DNA of 64,000 nt from Oleomonas cavernae (GTDB taxonomy: Bacteria > Pseudomonadota > Alphaproteobacteria > Zavarziniales > Zavarziniaceae): NCBI RefSeq assembly GCF_003590945.1, contig NZ_QYUK01000011.1:2756001-2820000 (forward strand), in the 5' to 3' direction. The number at the start of each line of letters is the position of its first letter. Within the stretch, counting starts at the first letter, position 1. Shown piece after piece: positions 1 through 9,586 of the stretch. The notes below the pieces were generated by a model that did no database searches, was not told the origin of the DNA, and saw nothing but the letters and a program-made list of their open reading frames with translations. The translations under genes were made by a program, and so were the position numbers.

Positions 1-315
1 GAGGCCGGTGCCGCGGCCATATCGGTGATCACCTACGGAGAGTTGCGATACGGCGCGGAGAAGAGCACCAGCCGAGACAGCAGCCTGGAAAGGCTGGCTG
101 CGCTGGTGTCGCTGCTTCCCGTGCTGGCCTTGCCCGACAGCGCCGCAGAGACCTATGGCCTCCTTCGAGCCGAGCTCGAGCGGCGGGGAGAAATGATCGG
201 CGGCAACGATTTGTGGATCGCGGCCCACGCCTTGTCGGAACAATTCACCCTGGTTACCAACAATGTCCGGGAGTTCCAGCGCATTCCCGGCCTGGCGATC
301 GAAAACTGGATCTAG
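1..315 (+). CDS. vapC: PIN-domain toxin VapC, 5' end outside window
   Basis: The frame is open from the first base, so the true start and the first acidic residues of the PIN fold lie upstream. The visible part reads ISVITYGELRYGAEKS, the conserved second-helix segment of VapC toxins, and continues to GGNDLWIAAHALS, which carries the typical late Asn-Asp pair, and to TLVTNNVREFQRIPGL near the C-terminus. VapC proteins are Mg-dependent RNases that cut tRNA or rRNA and are held inactive by a VapB antitoxin, which would be expected just upstream and is not visible. About 104 codons are present of a usual 130. The assignment to the family is firm; whether the upstream antitoxin is intact is unknown. 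Confidence 0.85.
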   Translation, partial: EAGAAAISVITYGELRYGAEKSTSRDSSLERLAALVSLLPVLALPDSAAETYGLLRAELERRGEMIGGNDLWIAAHALSEQFTLVTNNVREFQRIPGLAIENWI

Positions 316-321
316 TCAGCT

Positions 322-1164
322 TCAGCGGTGCCTTGCCTTCAGGCTGAACAGCAGGGGCGTGTCGGGGCCGCTGCCCTTGGGACGGCGCCAGTAGTAGCGG
401 CTTTCGTCCGGGACCATGTCCGGCAGGGCGGCCCAGGCGGCAAAAGGATATTCGCGCAAGTCGCTGACCTGGAGGCCGGCGGCTTCGAGTGCGCCCATGA
501 TGTCGGCCAGCGACCAGATCCAGCCGATGCCCGGCTCCCTGGGGATATAGTCCGGCTCGGCGTAGTCGGGCACGCCTTCCAGCACCAGGGGCTCGGGCTT
601 GCTGAAATAGTCGAACTTCTGGAACAGCCGGCCGTCCTCGGCCAGATCGAAGACCAGGCCGGTAGGGTGGGCTTCGAGGATGTAGAAGAAGCCGTCCGGC
701 GCCAGGTGCCGGGCCACGGTCCGGCCCCAGGCCGCGATGTCCGACAGCCAGTTGATCGCGCCATGCGAGGTGAAGACGCGGTCGAACTTCTGCCCCAGAT
801 CGAGATCCAGGACATCGGCCTCGACAAACTCGGCCCAGGCCGACAGGCGCAGCTTCTCGGCCAGGGCGCGGGCCGCCTCGACCGCCTTGGCCGAGAAATC
901 GACGCCCACCACCTTGGTGGCGCCCAGGCGCAGCAGGCTCAAGGTGTCGAGCCCGAAGTGACATTGCAGGTGCAGCAGGTTCTTGCGCAGCAGCGGGTTC
1001 AGCGCCTCGCGCTCGATCGGCCCCACGGTACAGCGCCCGCCCAGGAACCCTTCCACGTCGTAGAAGGGCGATTCCCGGTGCAGGTCGGTGACCTCGTCCC
1101 AGTGGCGCCGGTTGGGCGCGTGCTCGCTGCGCATGGCCGGCGCCTCTGGAACCTGGTCCTTCAC
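322..1164 (-). CDS. class I SAM-dependent methyltransferase
   Basis: The 280-residue protein has a Rossmann methyltransferase core. Motif I is [11 protein letters not shown] near residue 65, followed by the acidic end of strand 2 in VVGVDFS, and FVEADVLDL marks the adenine-binding loop. The C-terminal part ([10 protein letters not shown]) is typical of a family of uncharacterised cytosolic methyltransferases; the substrate cannot be read from the sequence. The start codon overlaps the argG stop by four bases (ATGA), so the two genes are almost certainly cotranscribed and translationally coupled. No internal anomaly was seen. Confidence 0.8.
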   Translation of the reverse strand: MKDQVPEAPAMRSEHAPNRRHWDEVTDLHRESPFYDVEGFLGGRCTVGPIEREALNPLLRKNLLHLQCHFGLDTLSLLRLGATKVVGVDFSAKAVEAARALAEKLRLSAWAEFVEADVLDLDLGQKFDRVFTSHGAINWLSDIAAWGRTVARHLAPDGFFYILEAHPTGLVFDLAEDGRLFQKFDYFSKPEPLVLEGVPDYAEPDYIPREPGIGWIWSLADIMGALEAAGLQVSDLREYPFAAWAALPDMVPDESRYYWRRPKGSGPDTPLLFSLKARHR

Positions 1165-2375
1165 TGGTTCATGCCACGGCGGCGCAGCAGCTTCAGGCGC
1201 AGGGCGTTCAGCTTGATGAAACCTTCGGCGTCATGCTGGTCGTAGACCGCATCTTCCTCGAAGGTGACGTGGCTGAGCGAGTAGAGCGTATTGGGGCTCT
1301 TGCGCCCGACCACGCGGACCGAACCCTTGTAGAGCTTCAGCCGCACCGTACCCGAAACATGTTCCTGGCTCTTGTCGATCAGGGCCTGGAGCATTTCGCG
1401 TTCCGGGCTGAACCAGAAGCCGTTGTAGATCAGCTCGGCATAGCGGGGCATCAGCTCGTCCTTGAGGTGGCCGGCGCCGCGGTCGAGCGTGATCGATTCG
1501 ATGCCGCGGTGGGCGGCGTGCAGGACGGTGCCGCCCGGCGTCTCGTAGACGCCGCGCGACTTCATGCCGACGAAGCGGTTCTCGACCAGGTCCAGGCGGC
1601 CGATGCCGTTGGCGCCGCCCAGGTCGTTCAGGCGGGCGAGCAGGGTCGCCGGCGACAGGCGCTCGCCGTCGATGGCAACCGCGTCGCCCCTCTCGAACTC
1701 GACCTCGATATAGGTCGGCTTGTCGGGGGCGGCTTCGGGCGAGACGGTGCGGCTGTAGACGAATTCCCCGGGCTCCTCCCAGGGGTCTTCCAGCACCTTG
1801 CCCTCGGACGAGGTGTGCAGCAGGTTGGCGTCGACCGAGAACGGGGCCTCGCCGCGCTTGTCCTTGGCGATCGGAATCTGGTGCTTCTCGGCGAAGTCGA
1901 TCAGCTTGGTGCGCGAGGTCAGGTCCCATTCGCGCCACGGCGCGATGACGCGGATGCCGGGCTCCAGCGCGTAGTAGGACAGCTCGAAGCGGACCTGGTC
2001 ATTGCCCTTGCCGGTGGCGCCATGGGCCACGGCGTCGGCGCCGACCTTGCGGGCGATCTCGATCTGGCGCTTGGCGATCAGCGGCCGGGCGATCGAGGTG
2101 CCCAGCAGGTAGACACCCTCGTAGAGCGCATTGGCACGGAACATCGGGAAGACGAAATCGCGGGTGAATTCCTCGCGCAGGTCCTCGATGAAGATTTCTT
2201 TCACCCCGGCCATCTCGGCCTTGCGGCGCGCCGGCTCCAGCTCCTCGCCCTGGCCCAGGTCGGCAGTGAAGGTCACCACCTCGCAGCCGTAGGCTTCCTG
2301 CAGCCATTTCAGAATTACCGAGGTATCGAGCCCGCCTGAATAGGCGAGCACGACCTTGCCAACGTCGCGCGCCAT
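1161..2375 (-). CDS. argG: argininosuccinate synthase
   Basis: This enzyme joins citrulline and aspartate with ATP to give argininosuccinate, the penultimate step of arginine synthesis in the cytosol. The N-terminus [18 protein letters not shown] is the nucleotide-binding SGGLDTS loop, and [13 protein letters not shown] is the second family signature. The length of 404 residues matches the family norm of about 400. It is the first gene of a two-gene operon with the methyltransferase downstream. The gap of roughly 80 bp to the next gene upstream should hold its promoter, but no clear boxes were recognised. Confidence 0.97.
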   Translation of the reverse strand: MARDVGKVVLAYSGGLDTSVILKWLQEAYGCEVVTFTADLGQGEELEPARRKAEMAGVKEIFIEDLREEFTRDFVFPMFRANALYEGVYLLGTSIARPLIAKRQIEIARKVGADAVAHGATGKGNDQVRFELSYYALEPGIRVIAPWREWDLTSRTKLIDFAEKHQIPIAKDKRGEAPFSVDANLLHTSSEGKVLEDPWEEPGEFVYSRTVSPEAAPDKPTYIEVEFERGDAVAIDGERLSPATLLARLNDLGGANGIGRLDLVENRFVGMKSRGVYETPGGTVLHAAHRGIESITLDRGAGHLKDELMPRYAELIYNGFWFSPEREMLQALIDKSQEHVSGTVRLKLYKGSVRVVGRKSPNTLYSLSHVTFEEDAVYDQHDAEGFIKLNALRLKLLRRRGMNQ

Positions 2376-2457
2376 AACATCCGTCCTTGGATAGTGCCCC
2401 TATCGTGGGCGGGCGCAGTATAGGGAAAAGCCTCGGGCGCTCAAGTCGCGGCCAAGC

Positions 2458-3375
2458 TTATTCCGGCAGCGGCAGCAGGATCACCGGCTGGCTGGTCGTG
2501 CCGATCTCGCCCTTGACGTCATAGAGCGTGCCTTCCGACATGCCGAAGCCCGCCGGGTTCCAGCGGCTGACCGGCTTCATGCCGATCCAGTCGCCCGCCG
2601 GCCGGCGCCACAACTGGATGGTCAGGGACGGGTTGGGGAAGGCTGCCGCTTTGGGGCTGTGCCAGCCGTCGGGCCGGGCGATGCCGCTGGCCCAGTCGGC
2701 CACGGCGATGACGTGGGGCAGGATGTGGGCGGGATCGCCGATCGAGACGGTCGGCCGCATCCAGACGATGCCGTCCGGGCCCGCGCGCCAGGTCAGGGCA
2801 TCCTTGAACCACGGCTGGTTCGGCCGGTGAACCGGCGCGATTTCCGGCTGGCCCTGCGGATCGAAGACATCTTCAGTCGGCAGCGAGGGCAGGCCGGCGA
2901 TCGCCAGGTCCCTGGCGAAGGTGAAGCGGCCTTCGGCCCGCAGCGCCCCGTCGACCTCGATGAACGCATCGACCAGGTTCAGGCGCCGGCCCGGCTGGGC
3001 CACCTCGGCGAAGGCGGTCAACCGGCCCTGCTTCAGCGGCCGCAGGAACTGGATATGGGCGCCGATCGGCGTACCCAGGCCCTGGTCGAGCGCCAGCGCC
3101 TCGGCCCGGTTGGCCAGCAGCCCGCCGATGGCGCCGCCGTGCAGGGTGCCGAAAGGGCCGTTGGCCATCGGTTGCGTATCAAAACCCTCAGCGGTTTCGA
3201 CGAAGATCCCGTTCGCGGCCAGAACCACCGGCGGCGCCGGGACGAGGAACGGTTCCACCGGCTCTGCCGGCGCGTGCGGAAAAAGGCTCTCGATCTTGAA
3301 GTCGAGCTGGGGCGGCGAGGTGGGGCGCGGCGTGTCGCCGGCGGGCTCGGGTTGTTGGCGTGACGACGGAGCCAT
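2458..3375 (-). CDS. acyl-CoA thioesterase-like double-hotdog protein
   Basis: This 305-residue protein resembles the TesB-type thioesterase superfamily. The first hotdog half contains GPFGTLHGGAIGGLLANRA, and the second half contains the more divergent SIGDPAHILPHVIAVADWAS segment. The likely reaction is hydrolysis of acyl-CoA thioesters, with the acyl chain unknown. I chose the ATG at 3375 because AAAGGA lies eight bases upstream; an ATG at 3396 is also in frame. The gene diverges from an HxlR-type regulator starting at 3526, which makes that regulator a candidate controller. Family assignment is good; substrate is open. Confidence 0.75.
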   Translation of the reverse strand: MAPSSRQQPEPAGDTPRPTSPPQLDFKIESLFPHAPAEPVEPFLVPAPPVVLAANGIFVETAEGFDTQPMANGPFGTLHGGAIGGLLANRAEALALDQGLGTPIGAHIQFLRPLKQGRLTAFAEVAQPGRRLNLVDAFIEVDGALRAEGRFTFARDLAIAGLPSLPTEDVFDPQGQPEIAPVHRPNQPWFKDALTWRAGPDGIVWMRPTVSIGDPAHILPHVIAVADWASGIARPDGWHSPKAAAFPNPSLTIQLWRRPAGDWIGMKPVSRWNPAGFGMSEGTLYDVKGEIGTTSQPVILLPLPE

Positions 3376-3525
3376 AAAGCTGGTCCTTTCATGCAACCAC
3401 GGCCATTAGGCCAAAACGCGCGGCAACGGGCAATTACCTCTGCGATCATAGCAGGTGTGTGATCTCGTATACCGTCCAACAGGACTACAGTTGCAAATCA
3501 AAACCTATCGCGCTAGCCTTCCGGC

Positions 3526-4029
3526 ATGACTCGGAACTCGCTTGCCCCGCTCAATTGCTCGCTGGCCCGCACCCTCGATCTGGTCGGCGAATGGTGGACC
3601 CTGCTGATCATCCGCGAGGCCGCCTTCGGCACCCGCCGGTTCCAGGATTTTGCCGAGCGGCTGGGCGTTGCCCGCAACATCCTCTCGGCCCGGCTCAAGC
3701 GCCTGGTGGCGGAAGGGCTGATGGCCCGCCTGACCAAGGACGGCAGCCGCGAGGTCGAGTACCGCCTGACGCCCAAGGGCGAGGCGCTGTTCCCGGTCCT
3801 GGTCACCCTGCTGCAGTGGGGCGACGCCCATTGCACCGGACATGCCCCGCCGATCATCCTGGTCGACCGGGTGGCGGGCCAGCCCCTGCCCAAGGTCGAG
3901 GTGCGCGCCGCCGATGGCCGGGCCCTGGGGATCCACGACCTGCGCGCCCTGCCCGGTCCCGGCGCCGACGAGGCATTGCACCAGCGCCTGGGCCGCCCCC
4001 GGGTCGCCGCCCTGATGAAGGCGGTTTGA
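3526..4029 (+). CDS. HxlR-family transcriptional regulator
   Basis: The 167-residue protein carries the HxlR winged helix in its first 100 residues: NCSLARTLDLVGEWWTLLII opens the domain, and RFQDFAERLGVARNILSARL is the recognition region, followed by the wing SREVEYRLTPKG. A Cys sits at residue 11, where several HxlR proteins place a redox- or aldehyde-reactive cysteine, but sensing is not demonstrated here. About 60 further residues form an unassigned C-terminal extension. It diverges from the thioesterase gene across 150 bp and lies 62 bp upstream of the amidase, so it could regulate either. Confidence 0.88.
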   Translation: MTRNSLAPLNCSLARTLDLVGEWWTLLIIREAAFGTRRFQDFAERLGVARNILSARLKRLVAEGLMARLTKDGSREVEYRLTPKGEALFPVLVTLLQWGDAHCTGHAPPIILVDRVAGQPLPKVEVRAADGRALGIHDLRALPGPGADEALHQRLGRPRVAALMKAV

Positions 4030-4091
4030 CACGGCCCTTGCGGATTTCGCCGGCCCCCCGATAGTGGCAGGGGGACGCAACGGGGCCGGGC

Positions 4092-5588
4092 ATGAAGAAC
4101 TTCGACTACACCAGCTTTGATGCCACCGGCCTGGCCGACCTGGTAGCCCGGCGCGAGGTGACGCCGGGCGAGTTGCTGGACGCCGCCATCGAGCGGGCCG
4201 ACGCGATAAACCCCAGGCTGAATGCCATCATCTCGCGCTTCGATGCCCGGGCGCGTCGGCGGGTCGAGCACGAGCCGCTGAACGGCCCCTTCGCCGGCGT
4301 GCCCTTCCTGCTCAAGGATTTCCTGCAGGACTATGCCGGCGAGCGCTCCACCTACGGCAACAAGGGCCTGAAGCGGGCCGACTATCGCCCGGACCGCAAT
4401 GCGACGCTGGTCGACCGCTTCCTGGCCGCGGGCGTGGTGCCCTTCGGCCATACCAATTCGCCCGAATTCGGCTTCAAGGGCGTGACCGAGCCCGAGGCCC
4501 ACGGCCCCACCCGCAATCCTTGGAACCTGGACTACCTGCCCTACGGCTCCAGCGGCGGCTCGGCCTCGGCGGTGGCGGCCGGCATCGTGCCCATGGCCGG
4601 GGCCAGCGACGGCGGCGGCTCGATCCGCCTGCCCGCCTCGGCCTGCGGCTTGTTCGGCTTCAAGCCCGGGCGCGGGCGCACGCCCTCGGGCCCCGACTAT
4701 GCCGAGATGATGCACGGCGGCGCGGTCTCGCACGTGGTCTCGCGCAGCGTGCGCGACAGCGCCCGCATGCTCGATGCGATCCAGGGCCCTGAACTGGGCG
4801 GCCCCTTCGCCATTGCCCCGCCCGAGCGGCCCTATGCGCAAGAGCTGGGCCGCGATCCGGGCAGCCTGAAGATCGGCTTCTGCACCCGCTCGCCCATCGG
4901 CACGCCGGTCGATCCCGAGTGCGTCCGCGCGGTGACCGACACCGCCCGCCTGCTGGAGAGCCTGGGCCACACGATCGAGGAGGCCGAGCCCGCCATCGAC
5001 GGCGATGCCCTGGCCGATGATTTCCTCTCGGTCTATTTCGCTATGGCGGGGGCGGCGGTGGCCGCGGTGAAGCAGCAGGCCGGTTGCGGCAACGAGGGCT
5101 TCGAGCTCGATACGCTGGGCATCGCCGGCATCGGCCGGGCGATCAGCGCGCCCGACTACATCGCCATTCACGATCGCTGGAACACCTACAATCGCGCCCT
5201 GGCCGATTTCCATGGGCGCTACGACTTGTACCTGACCCCGACCAACGCCCTGCCCCCGCCCCGTGTCGGCGAACAGGACACGCCGGCCGGCGACCGGGCG
5301 GCCTTGCGCGTGATCCTGGCCCTGCGCCTGTCCTGGGTGCTGCTGAAGACCGGCTACGTCCACAAGATGGCGCGCCGCCTCCTGCAATGGACGCCGTTCA
5401 CCCAATTGGCCAACCTGACCGGCACCCCGTCCATGAGCCTGCCCCTGCATTGGGCCGCGACCGGCCTGCCCATCGGCGTGCAGATCGGCGCCGGCGTCGG
5501 CGGCGAAGGCCTGCTATTCCGCGTGGCGTCTCAACTGGAACAAGCCAAGCCCTGGGCCGACCAGCGCCCGCCGATATTCGCGGCGTAA
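4092..5588 (+). CDS. amidase-signature family amidase
   Basis: The 498-residue protein is a full-length amidase-signature hydrolase. The lysine of the Ser-cisSer-Lys triad lies in FLLKDF (about residue 76). The signature Gly/Ser-rich segment begins [19 protein letters not shown] and continues through [14 protein letters not shown], giving both catalytic serines. The family hydrolyses carboxylic amides, nitrile-derived amides or aryl acylamides in the cytosol; no feature points to a specific substrate or to a GatA role, since gatB and gatC are absent nearby. It follows the HxlR gene on the same strand. Confidence 0.9.
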   Translation: MKNFDYTSFDATGLADLVARREVTPGELLDAAIERADAINPRLNAIISRFDARARRRVEHEPLNGPFAGVPFLLKDFLQDYAGERSTYGNKGLKRADYRPDRNATLVDRFLAAGVVPFGHTNSPEFGFKGVTEPEAHGPTRNPWNLDYLPYGSSGGSASAVAAGIVPMAGASDGGGSIRLPASACGLFGFKPGRGRTPSGPDYAEMMHGGAVSHVVSRSVRDSARMLDAIQGPELGGPFAIAPPERPYAQELGRDPGSLKIGFCTRSPIGTPVDPECVRAVTDTARLLESLGHTIEEAEPAIDGDALADDFLSVYFAMAGAAVAAVKQQAGCGNEGFELDTLGIAGIGRAISAPDYIAIHDRWNTYNRALADFHGRYDLYLTPTNALPPPRVGEQDTPAGDRAALRVILALRLSWVLLKTGYVHKMARRLLQWTPFTQLANLTGTPSMSLPLHWAATGLPIGVQIGAGVGGEGLLFRVASQLEQAKPWADQRPPIFAA

Positions 5589-5595
5589 CCTCAAG

Positions 5596-5676
5596 GTCGT
5601 CATCCCGGCGCAGGCCGGGATCCATTCGGGGGCAGCGCGCGACGTCTCAATGGATTCCGGCCTTCGCCGGAATGAC
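5596..5676 (+). repeat. 81-bp direct repeat, left copy
   Basis: This 81-bp sequence recurs at 6568-6648 in the same orientation with roughly 90% identity; the last 37 bases differ at a single position. Each copy contains two short inverted repeats built on CCCGGC...GCCGGG and ATTCCGG...CCGGAAT, so each can fold into a hairpin. The pair encloses the DUF2726 gene. The hairpins belong to the REP-like class also seen at 13092, 45455 and 49173. Confidence 0.85.
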
Positions 5677-5685
5677 TGATGAATC

Positions 5686-6402
5686 TTACGCTGAGGGGCC
5701 GGCGTCCGGTATTGCCTGGTCTGGCGTTTTTGGTGACGGCACACCGCGATTCGGGGAGACCGGATTGATAACGCGGGCTATGCGCATGATCTCCCGAACG
5801 AGGTCATCAGGGCCGTGTTCGGGCGTCATCTCGATGTAGCGAACACCGGCTTTCCGCAAGGCTTCTTTCTTAACGGCGTCGCGAGCCGGCGCCGAGCCCT
5901 GGTAATGACCATGCCCCTGATATTCGATCGCGACGATGGGGTCGCCGGCCTGCGTCACGATCAGCACATCGGCGCGCTTGCTGTTGATCGCCGCATAGGC
6001 ATCTGCACTGGGAGACGACAGGATTTCGCCGAGGCTGACCTGCGCCATCACCCGCCAGGACAGGCCCGTTTCTTTCACCGCATTCTCCGCTGCGTAGAAG
6101 ACGAGCGCCTCCGACTTGGAGAGGAGGGGGCGCTTGCTGAAGACAGCCTTCATGACGACACGAAGCTGCTCGGGAGCATCGGCAATTGGCGGAACCGCAG
6201 TATTGCGAACCCAGAAAATGTTGTCGGCCGGCTTTCGCCCACGCGCCTCTCTCCTGGCGCGCCAGCGACGTTTCATGAACTCGGCGCGCCAATGCTCCAA
6301 TACCATGCCAATGATAACGCCGCCGACGATCAGCGCGATGAGATGGATGTCTACCGAGGCGATTTCACCGATTTGCCCCTCAATGAAATGGATGTCCGCC
6401 AT
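5686..6402 (-). CDS. membrane-anchored DUF2726 protein
   Basis: The 238-residue protein begins with a short polar stretch, then one membrane helix (HLIALIVGGVIIGMVLEHW, about residues 18-36), then a basic linker, and ends in a DUF2726 domain. That domain includes LLSKSEALVFYAAENAV, then a strand-rich region with RADVLIVTQAGDPIVAIEYQ and AVKKEALRKAGVRYIEM. The D...E-Q spacing and following lysines recall restriction-endonuclease-like folds, but catalytic activity is an inference. I chose ATG 6402 because GGTGA precedes it and the upstream frame lacks signals. Codon use and GC are lower than in neighbours, consistent with acquisition by transfer. Function is not known. Confidence 0.7.
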   Translation of the reverse strand: MADIHFIEGQIGEIASVDIHLIALIVGGVIIGMVLEHWRAEFMKRRWRARREARGRKPADNIFWVRNTAVPPIADAPEQLRVVMKAVFSKRPLLSKSEALVFYAAENAVKETGLSWRVMAQVSLGEILSSPSADAYAAINSKRADVLIVTQAGDPIVAIEYQGHGHYQGSAPARDAVKKEALRKAGVRYIEMTPEHGPDDLVREIMRIARVINPVSPNRGVPSPKTPDQAIPDAGPSA

Positions 6403-6567
6403 GGCAAATTCACCGACTTGGATAGGTTGAGGAACTTTCGGTCGCGGATCGGGATTTTCAGTACGGATTGATCGGGCGCGCGCTTCCCCGGGCGCAATGC
6501 ACCTGCGACCGCAGTATTCCGCGGAAATGGTTAGCCATTCGTTACTCTCGGGCGGTGCAACCCTGAG

Positions 6568-6648
6568 GTCGCCATCCCGACGAAGACCGGGATTCATTCC
6601 GGGGCTGCGCGCGACGTCTCAATGGATTCCGGCCTGCGCCGGAATGAC
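6568..6648 (+). repeat. 81-bp direct repeat, right copy
   Basis: This is the second copy of the 81-bp repeat at 5596-5676. It lies within the 315-bp stretch 6403-6717 that has no gene; apart from this repeat and the presumed promoter of the DUF2726 gene, nothing else was recognised there. The same orientation of both copies means recombination between them would delete the DUF2726 gene cleanly. Confidence 0.85.
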
Positions 6649-6717
6649 GGCGAATGAGTATGAACCGGCTACAAGTTGCGCACCTGGAATGGTCACGGCA
6701 TCAAGGCCGAACAGTGG

Positions 6718-7053
6718 CTAAAAGACCACGTCGATGCCCTTGCGGCGGATGATGTTGAGCAGGGCAAGCGCCGGGCCGGTCGGCCGTTTCACGCCGCGCT
6801 CCAACTGCGACACATATCCGGGCGTCATATTGAGATAGCGCGCGAACACGGCCTGGCTGAGGCGCGCGGCCTGACGAATGGCGCGAATGTCTTCCGGACC
6901 GATCGGCGCCTCCGCCGGTACACCGGCTGCCCCCAGGTGGCGCAGGGTGATCTTCTCGTGCATCGCTGCATCCATGACGCCGGTACGACGCATGTCGTCG
7001 GCCGTTTCGAGCAGAGCCTTGGTCAGTCGGCTAGCTTGGCCCGTTTTCGTCAT
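6718..7053 (-). CDS. XRE-family antitoxin of a HigBA/RelE-type module
   Basis: The 111-residue protein ends in a helix-turn-helix domain: IRAIRQAARLSQAVFARYLNMTPGYVSQLERG is split across positions of about 58-90, with the recognition helix around YVSQLERG. Antitoxins of this layout bind the operator of their own operon and neutralise the toxin. ATG 7053 is preceded by GGAGGTGG, an excellent ribosome site, which favours it over the upstream ATG at 7095. It overlaps the toxin end by 23 bp and follows it, the toxin-first order typical of HigBA. Confidence 0.85.
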   Translation of the reverse strand: MTKTGQASRLTKALLETADDMRRTGVMDAAMHEKITLRHLGAAGVPAEAPIGPEDIRAIRQAARLSQAVFARYLNMTPGYVSQLERGVKRPTGPALALLNIIRRKGIDVVF

Positions 7054-7423
7054 CCGCCACCTCCTCCAATGCCTTGTCCTTGACCGCTTGCGCAATGCTT
7101 TCAGGCGATGCCGCCAGCCAAACCGCCCCGATCTCCCGCAGCGTCAGCAATTCGTGAGGCTCGATGTTCTCGCGCTCGTTCTTGGCAAAGCCGTAAAGGA
7201 ACACGGCCCGATCGCCCCGGCGATAGGCCACCAGCATTCGATATCCGCCAGACTTGCCTTTCCCGGTGCGGGCGACCCGCAGCTTGACCAAGCCGCCGCC
7301 GAGGTCGGCGTCCACAAGGCCTCGTTCTGCCTGGTTGATCGCCTCCCGCAAGCGGCCATCGCCAAGCCGCTCGCGCCGCAGGAATCTCGCCATCCACCGG
7401 GTCTTGTAGACTTTCACCAGCAA
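7031..7423 (-). CDS. RelE/HigB-type toxin
   Basis: The 130-residue protein fits the RelE/HigB toxin superfamily: KTRWMARFLRRERL near the start, then LVDADLGGGLVKLRVARTG and GYRMLVAYRRGDRAVFLYGF, the strand pair with basic residues used in ribosome-dependent mRNA cleavage. It ends with FAKNERENI, the usual C-terminal helix motif. It is the first gene of the pair and overlaps the antitoxin. This subgroup (about 110-130 residues, with a partner of about 100) is often annotated as type II toxin RelE/HigB. Activity is inferred from family membership. Confidence 0.82.
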   Translation of the reverse strand: MLVKVYKTRWMARFLRRERLGDGRLREAINQAERGLVDADLGGGLVKLRVARTGKGKSGGYRMLVAYRRGDRAVFLYGFAKNERENIEPHELLTLREIGAVWLAASPESIAQAVKDKALEEVADDENGPS

Positions 7424-7446
7424 TGCCTAGTTCACAGAACTATAGT

Positions 7447-7482
7447 ACGAGGAATTATAATTTTAAATAGGTATTCCGCGCC
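7447..7482 (-). promoter_or_regulatory. candidate promoter of the toxin-antitoxin operon
   Basis: An unusually AT-rich patch lies 30-50 bp upstream of the toxin start. On the minus strand it contains a perfect TATAAT at 7459-7454. No convincing -35 hexamer or palindromic operator was found, so the assignment rests on the -10 box and position alone. Confidence 0.35.
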
Positions 7483-7491
7483 TGCGGCCAA

Positions 7492-7722
7492 TCAACCCTC
7501 GCGCGGCGGGCGTAGCCGGCGGAGTTCGGCGGTGATGTTGCCGGCGGCCAGGAAGATCGAGCCGATCAGGAGGACCAGGCCGGGGCCCGAAGCGAGGGCT
7601 TGCAGGGCCACCACCGCGCCCACGCCGCCGTTCTCGAAGACACCGGCCTCGCGCAGGCCGGCCAGCGCCGAAAGCAGCCACAGGCCGCCCAATACCAGCA
7701 GTACGATGCCCGTCACACGCAT
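7492..7722 (-). CDS. small two-helix membrane protein
   Basis: This 76-residue protein has two hydrophobic helices: VTGIVLLVLGGLWLLSALAG (residues 3-22) and ALASGPGLVLLIGSIFLAAG (about residues 43-62), with a short basic C-terminal tail. No family was recognised. ATG 7722 is preceded by GAGAGG, and the gene lies 25 bp downstream of rlmN on the same strand, so it is probably the last gene of that operon. A conserved hypothetical inner-membrane protein is the safest call. Confidence 0.55.
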   Translation of the reverse strand: MRVTGIVLLVLGGLWLLSALAGLREAGVFENGGVGAVVALQALASGPGLVLLIGSIFLAAGNITAELRRLRPPREG

Positions 7723-7747
7723 GGCCCGGCCCTCTCGGAATGGCTGC

Positions 7748-8928
7748 TCAGGCGGCCGGCGGGATCGCGGCGGCGTCCTTGGCGGCAAAGGCGGCGGCGA
7801 CCTGCTGGCGCAGAATATCCGCCTTGCGCTGGCGCACCGAATCCGACTTGAGCTGGCCGCAGGCGGCCATGATGTCCTCGCCGCGCGGGGTGCGCACGGG
7901 GCTGGCATAGCCCGCATCAAAGACGATCTGCGAGAAGGTCTTGATCGCCTGCGGGGTCGAGCGCTCGAAGGGCGCGCCGGGCCAGGGGTTGAACGGGATC
8001 AGGTTGACCTTGGCCGGGATGCCCTGGATCAGGCGCACCAGGGCACGGGCATCGGCCGGGCTGTCGTTGACGCCGCTGAGCATCACATATTCGAAGGTGA
8101 TGCGGCGGGCATTGTTGAGGCCGGGATAGTCGCGGCAGGCCTGCATCAGTTCGGCGATCGGGTACTTCTTGTTGAGCGGCACGATCGCATCGCGCACCTC
8201 GTCGGTCACGGCGTGGAGCGAGACCGCCAGGTTCACCCCAATTCCTCGCCGCAGCGCTTCATCAAGGGCACCACGCCGGCGGTCGACAGGGTGATGCGCC
8301 GGCGCGACAGCGACAGGCCCTCGTTGTCCATGGCGATGCGCAAAGCGGCCGCGACATTGTCGAAATTATAGAGCGGCTCGCCCATGCCCATCATGACGAT
8401 GTTCGAGACCAGCCGGCCTTCGATGGGCGAGGGCCATTCGCCCAACGCGTCGCGGGCGATCATGATCTGGCCGACGATCTCGGCCGCCGAGAGATTGCGC
8501 ACCAGGGTCTGGGTGCCGGTGTGGCAGAAGCGGCAGGTCAGGGTGCAGCCGACCTGGGACGAGACGCACAGGGTGCCGCGGTCGTCGTCGGGAATGAAGA
8601 CGGTCTCGACCTCCTGGCCGTCGTCCCACTTCACCAGCCACTTCCGGGTGCCGTCGACCGATTCGAGCGCCCGGCTGATCACCGGCCGATGCACGTCGGC
8701 GACCGCGCCCAAGGCCGCCCGCAGGTCCTTGGAGAGCGAGGACATGTCCTCGATCCGCGTGGCGCCGCGGTTGTACATCCAGTGCCAGAGCTGCTGGACG
8801 CGCATGCGCCGCGACTTGCCGCCCTGCTCGATCTCGTCCAGCACGCGGCCGAGCGCCTCGCGGTCGAGCCCGATCAGGTTGAGCTTGGAACCGTCGGTCG
8901 GCAGGAGGGGCGGCAGCGTGTCGGTCAT
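7748..8928 (-). pseudogene. rlmN: RlmN 23S rRNA/tRNA methyltransferase, frameshifted as sequenced
   Basis: RlmN is a radical-SAM enzyme that makes 2-methyladenosine at 23S rRNA A2503 and tRNA A37. The first segment (231 residues) holds the CxxxCxxC cluster in [15 protein letters not shown] preceded by QVGCTLTC, and [12 protein letters not shown]. The second segment starts [16 protein letters not shown] and carries [13 protein letters not shown] and [10 protein letters not shown]. The break is at the CCCC run 8236-8239; one extra base joins the segments into 393 residues, the usual length. A sequencing error is more likely than a true mutation, because both halves are fully conserved. It lies 12 bp downstream of the ialB-like gene. 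Confidence 0.9.
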
Positions 8929-8940
8929 GTCAGTGGTCGA

Positions 8941-9467
8941 TCAGAGGCCGCAGGCCTTCCCGATCGCGTCCAGCGCGGCCGAGATGCCCTTGAGGCTGTA
9001 GGTGTCGGTGGTCTTGGTACCGCGCTGCGATTCGCCGCGCACCACCGCGCTCGAACCCTTGCGCAGGGCGGCGACGATGTCGTTGTCGGTCTCGCTCTTG
9101 CGGGCCCAGGCATTCTCGCCGTCGGTGAAGAGGTCGAACTTCTTGGTGCCGATGGTGACGGAGGCCGTCGAGCCGGCCTTGAACGGATAGCCGACCAGCA
9201 CCTGCACCTGGTTGCGGATACCGCCATCCTGAAAATGCGAGATCAGGATGAAGATGTCGCCACGCTTGGCGTCGGCGGGTTCGGTCTTGGTCGGCTTGGA
9301 CGAGACCAGGCAGACATCCTTGCCGCCCTGCTTCGTCTTGAACGCCTGCCAGTCGCCGAAATTGCCCAGCAACGGATTGTCTTCGGCCTGGGCCGAAAGG
9401 GGACGATCGCGACGGCGACCGTCATTGACAGAAACATGCCGAACAGGGCGAATAGGGAGCGTTTCAT
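8941..9467 (-). pseudogene. invasion-associated locus B family protein, frameshifted as sequenced
   Basis: The body, from AEDNPLLGNFGDWQAF onwards, matches the IalB family of periplasmic proteins: it has DVCLVSSKP, HFQDGGIRNQVQVLVGYPF and a C-terminal GISAALDAIGKACGL with the second conserved cysteine. The signal peptide MKRSLFALFGMFLSMTVAVA lies in another frame. Adding one base at the run 9399-9402 joins it to SAQAEDNP, giving 175 residues with a normal AQA cleavage site. IalB was named from Bartonella erythrocyte invasion, but its relatives are widespread in free-living alphaproteobacteria and their role is unclear. Confidence 0.8.
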
Positions 9468-9586
9468 GGCGCCTGATCATTGACCTTCAACGAGAGGCGC
9501 CAAGATAGCCGGGCAGGCCCCGCATTTCCACCCCTGCCCTTGCCGACCGCAGGATCAGACTTGTCTGGCATGAGAAACGACGGCCG

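Noticed and set aside
3513-5450. Long minus-strand open frame of 645 codons opposite the HxlR and amidase genes
   Set aside because: The frame is Gly/Arg/Ala/Gln-rich low-complexity translation, typical of the antisense of GC-rich genes, while the plus-strand frames have clear family motifs.
8233-8240. Programmed frameshifting in rlmN or purE
   Set aside because: The sites lack a slippery heptamer with a stimulatory structure, these genes are not known to use recoding, and the same kind of break recurs in many unrelated genes.
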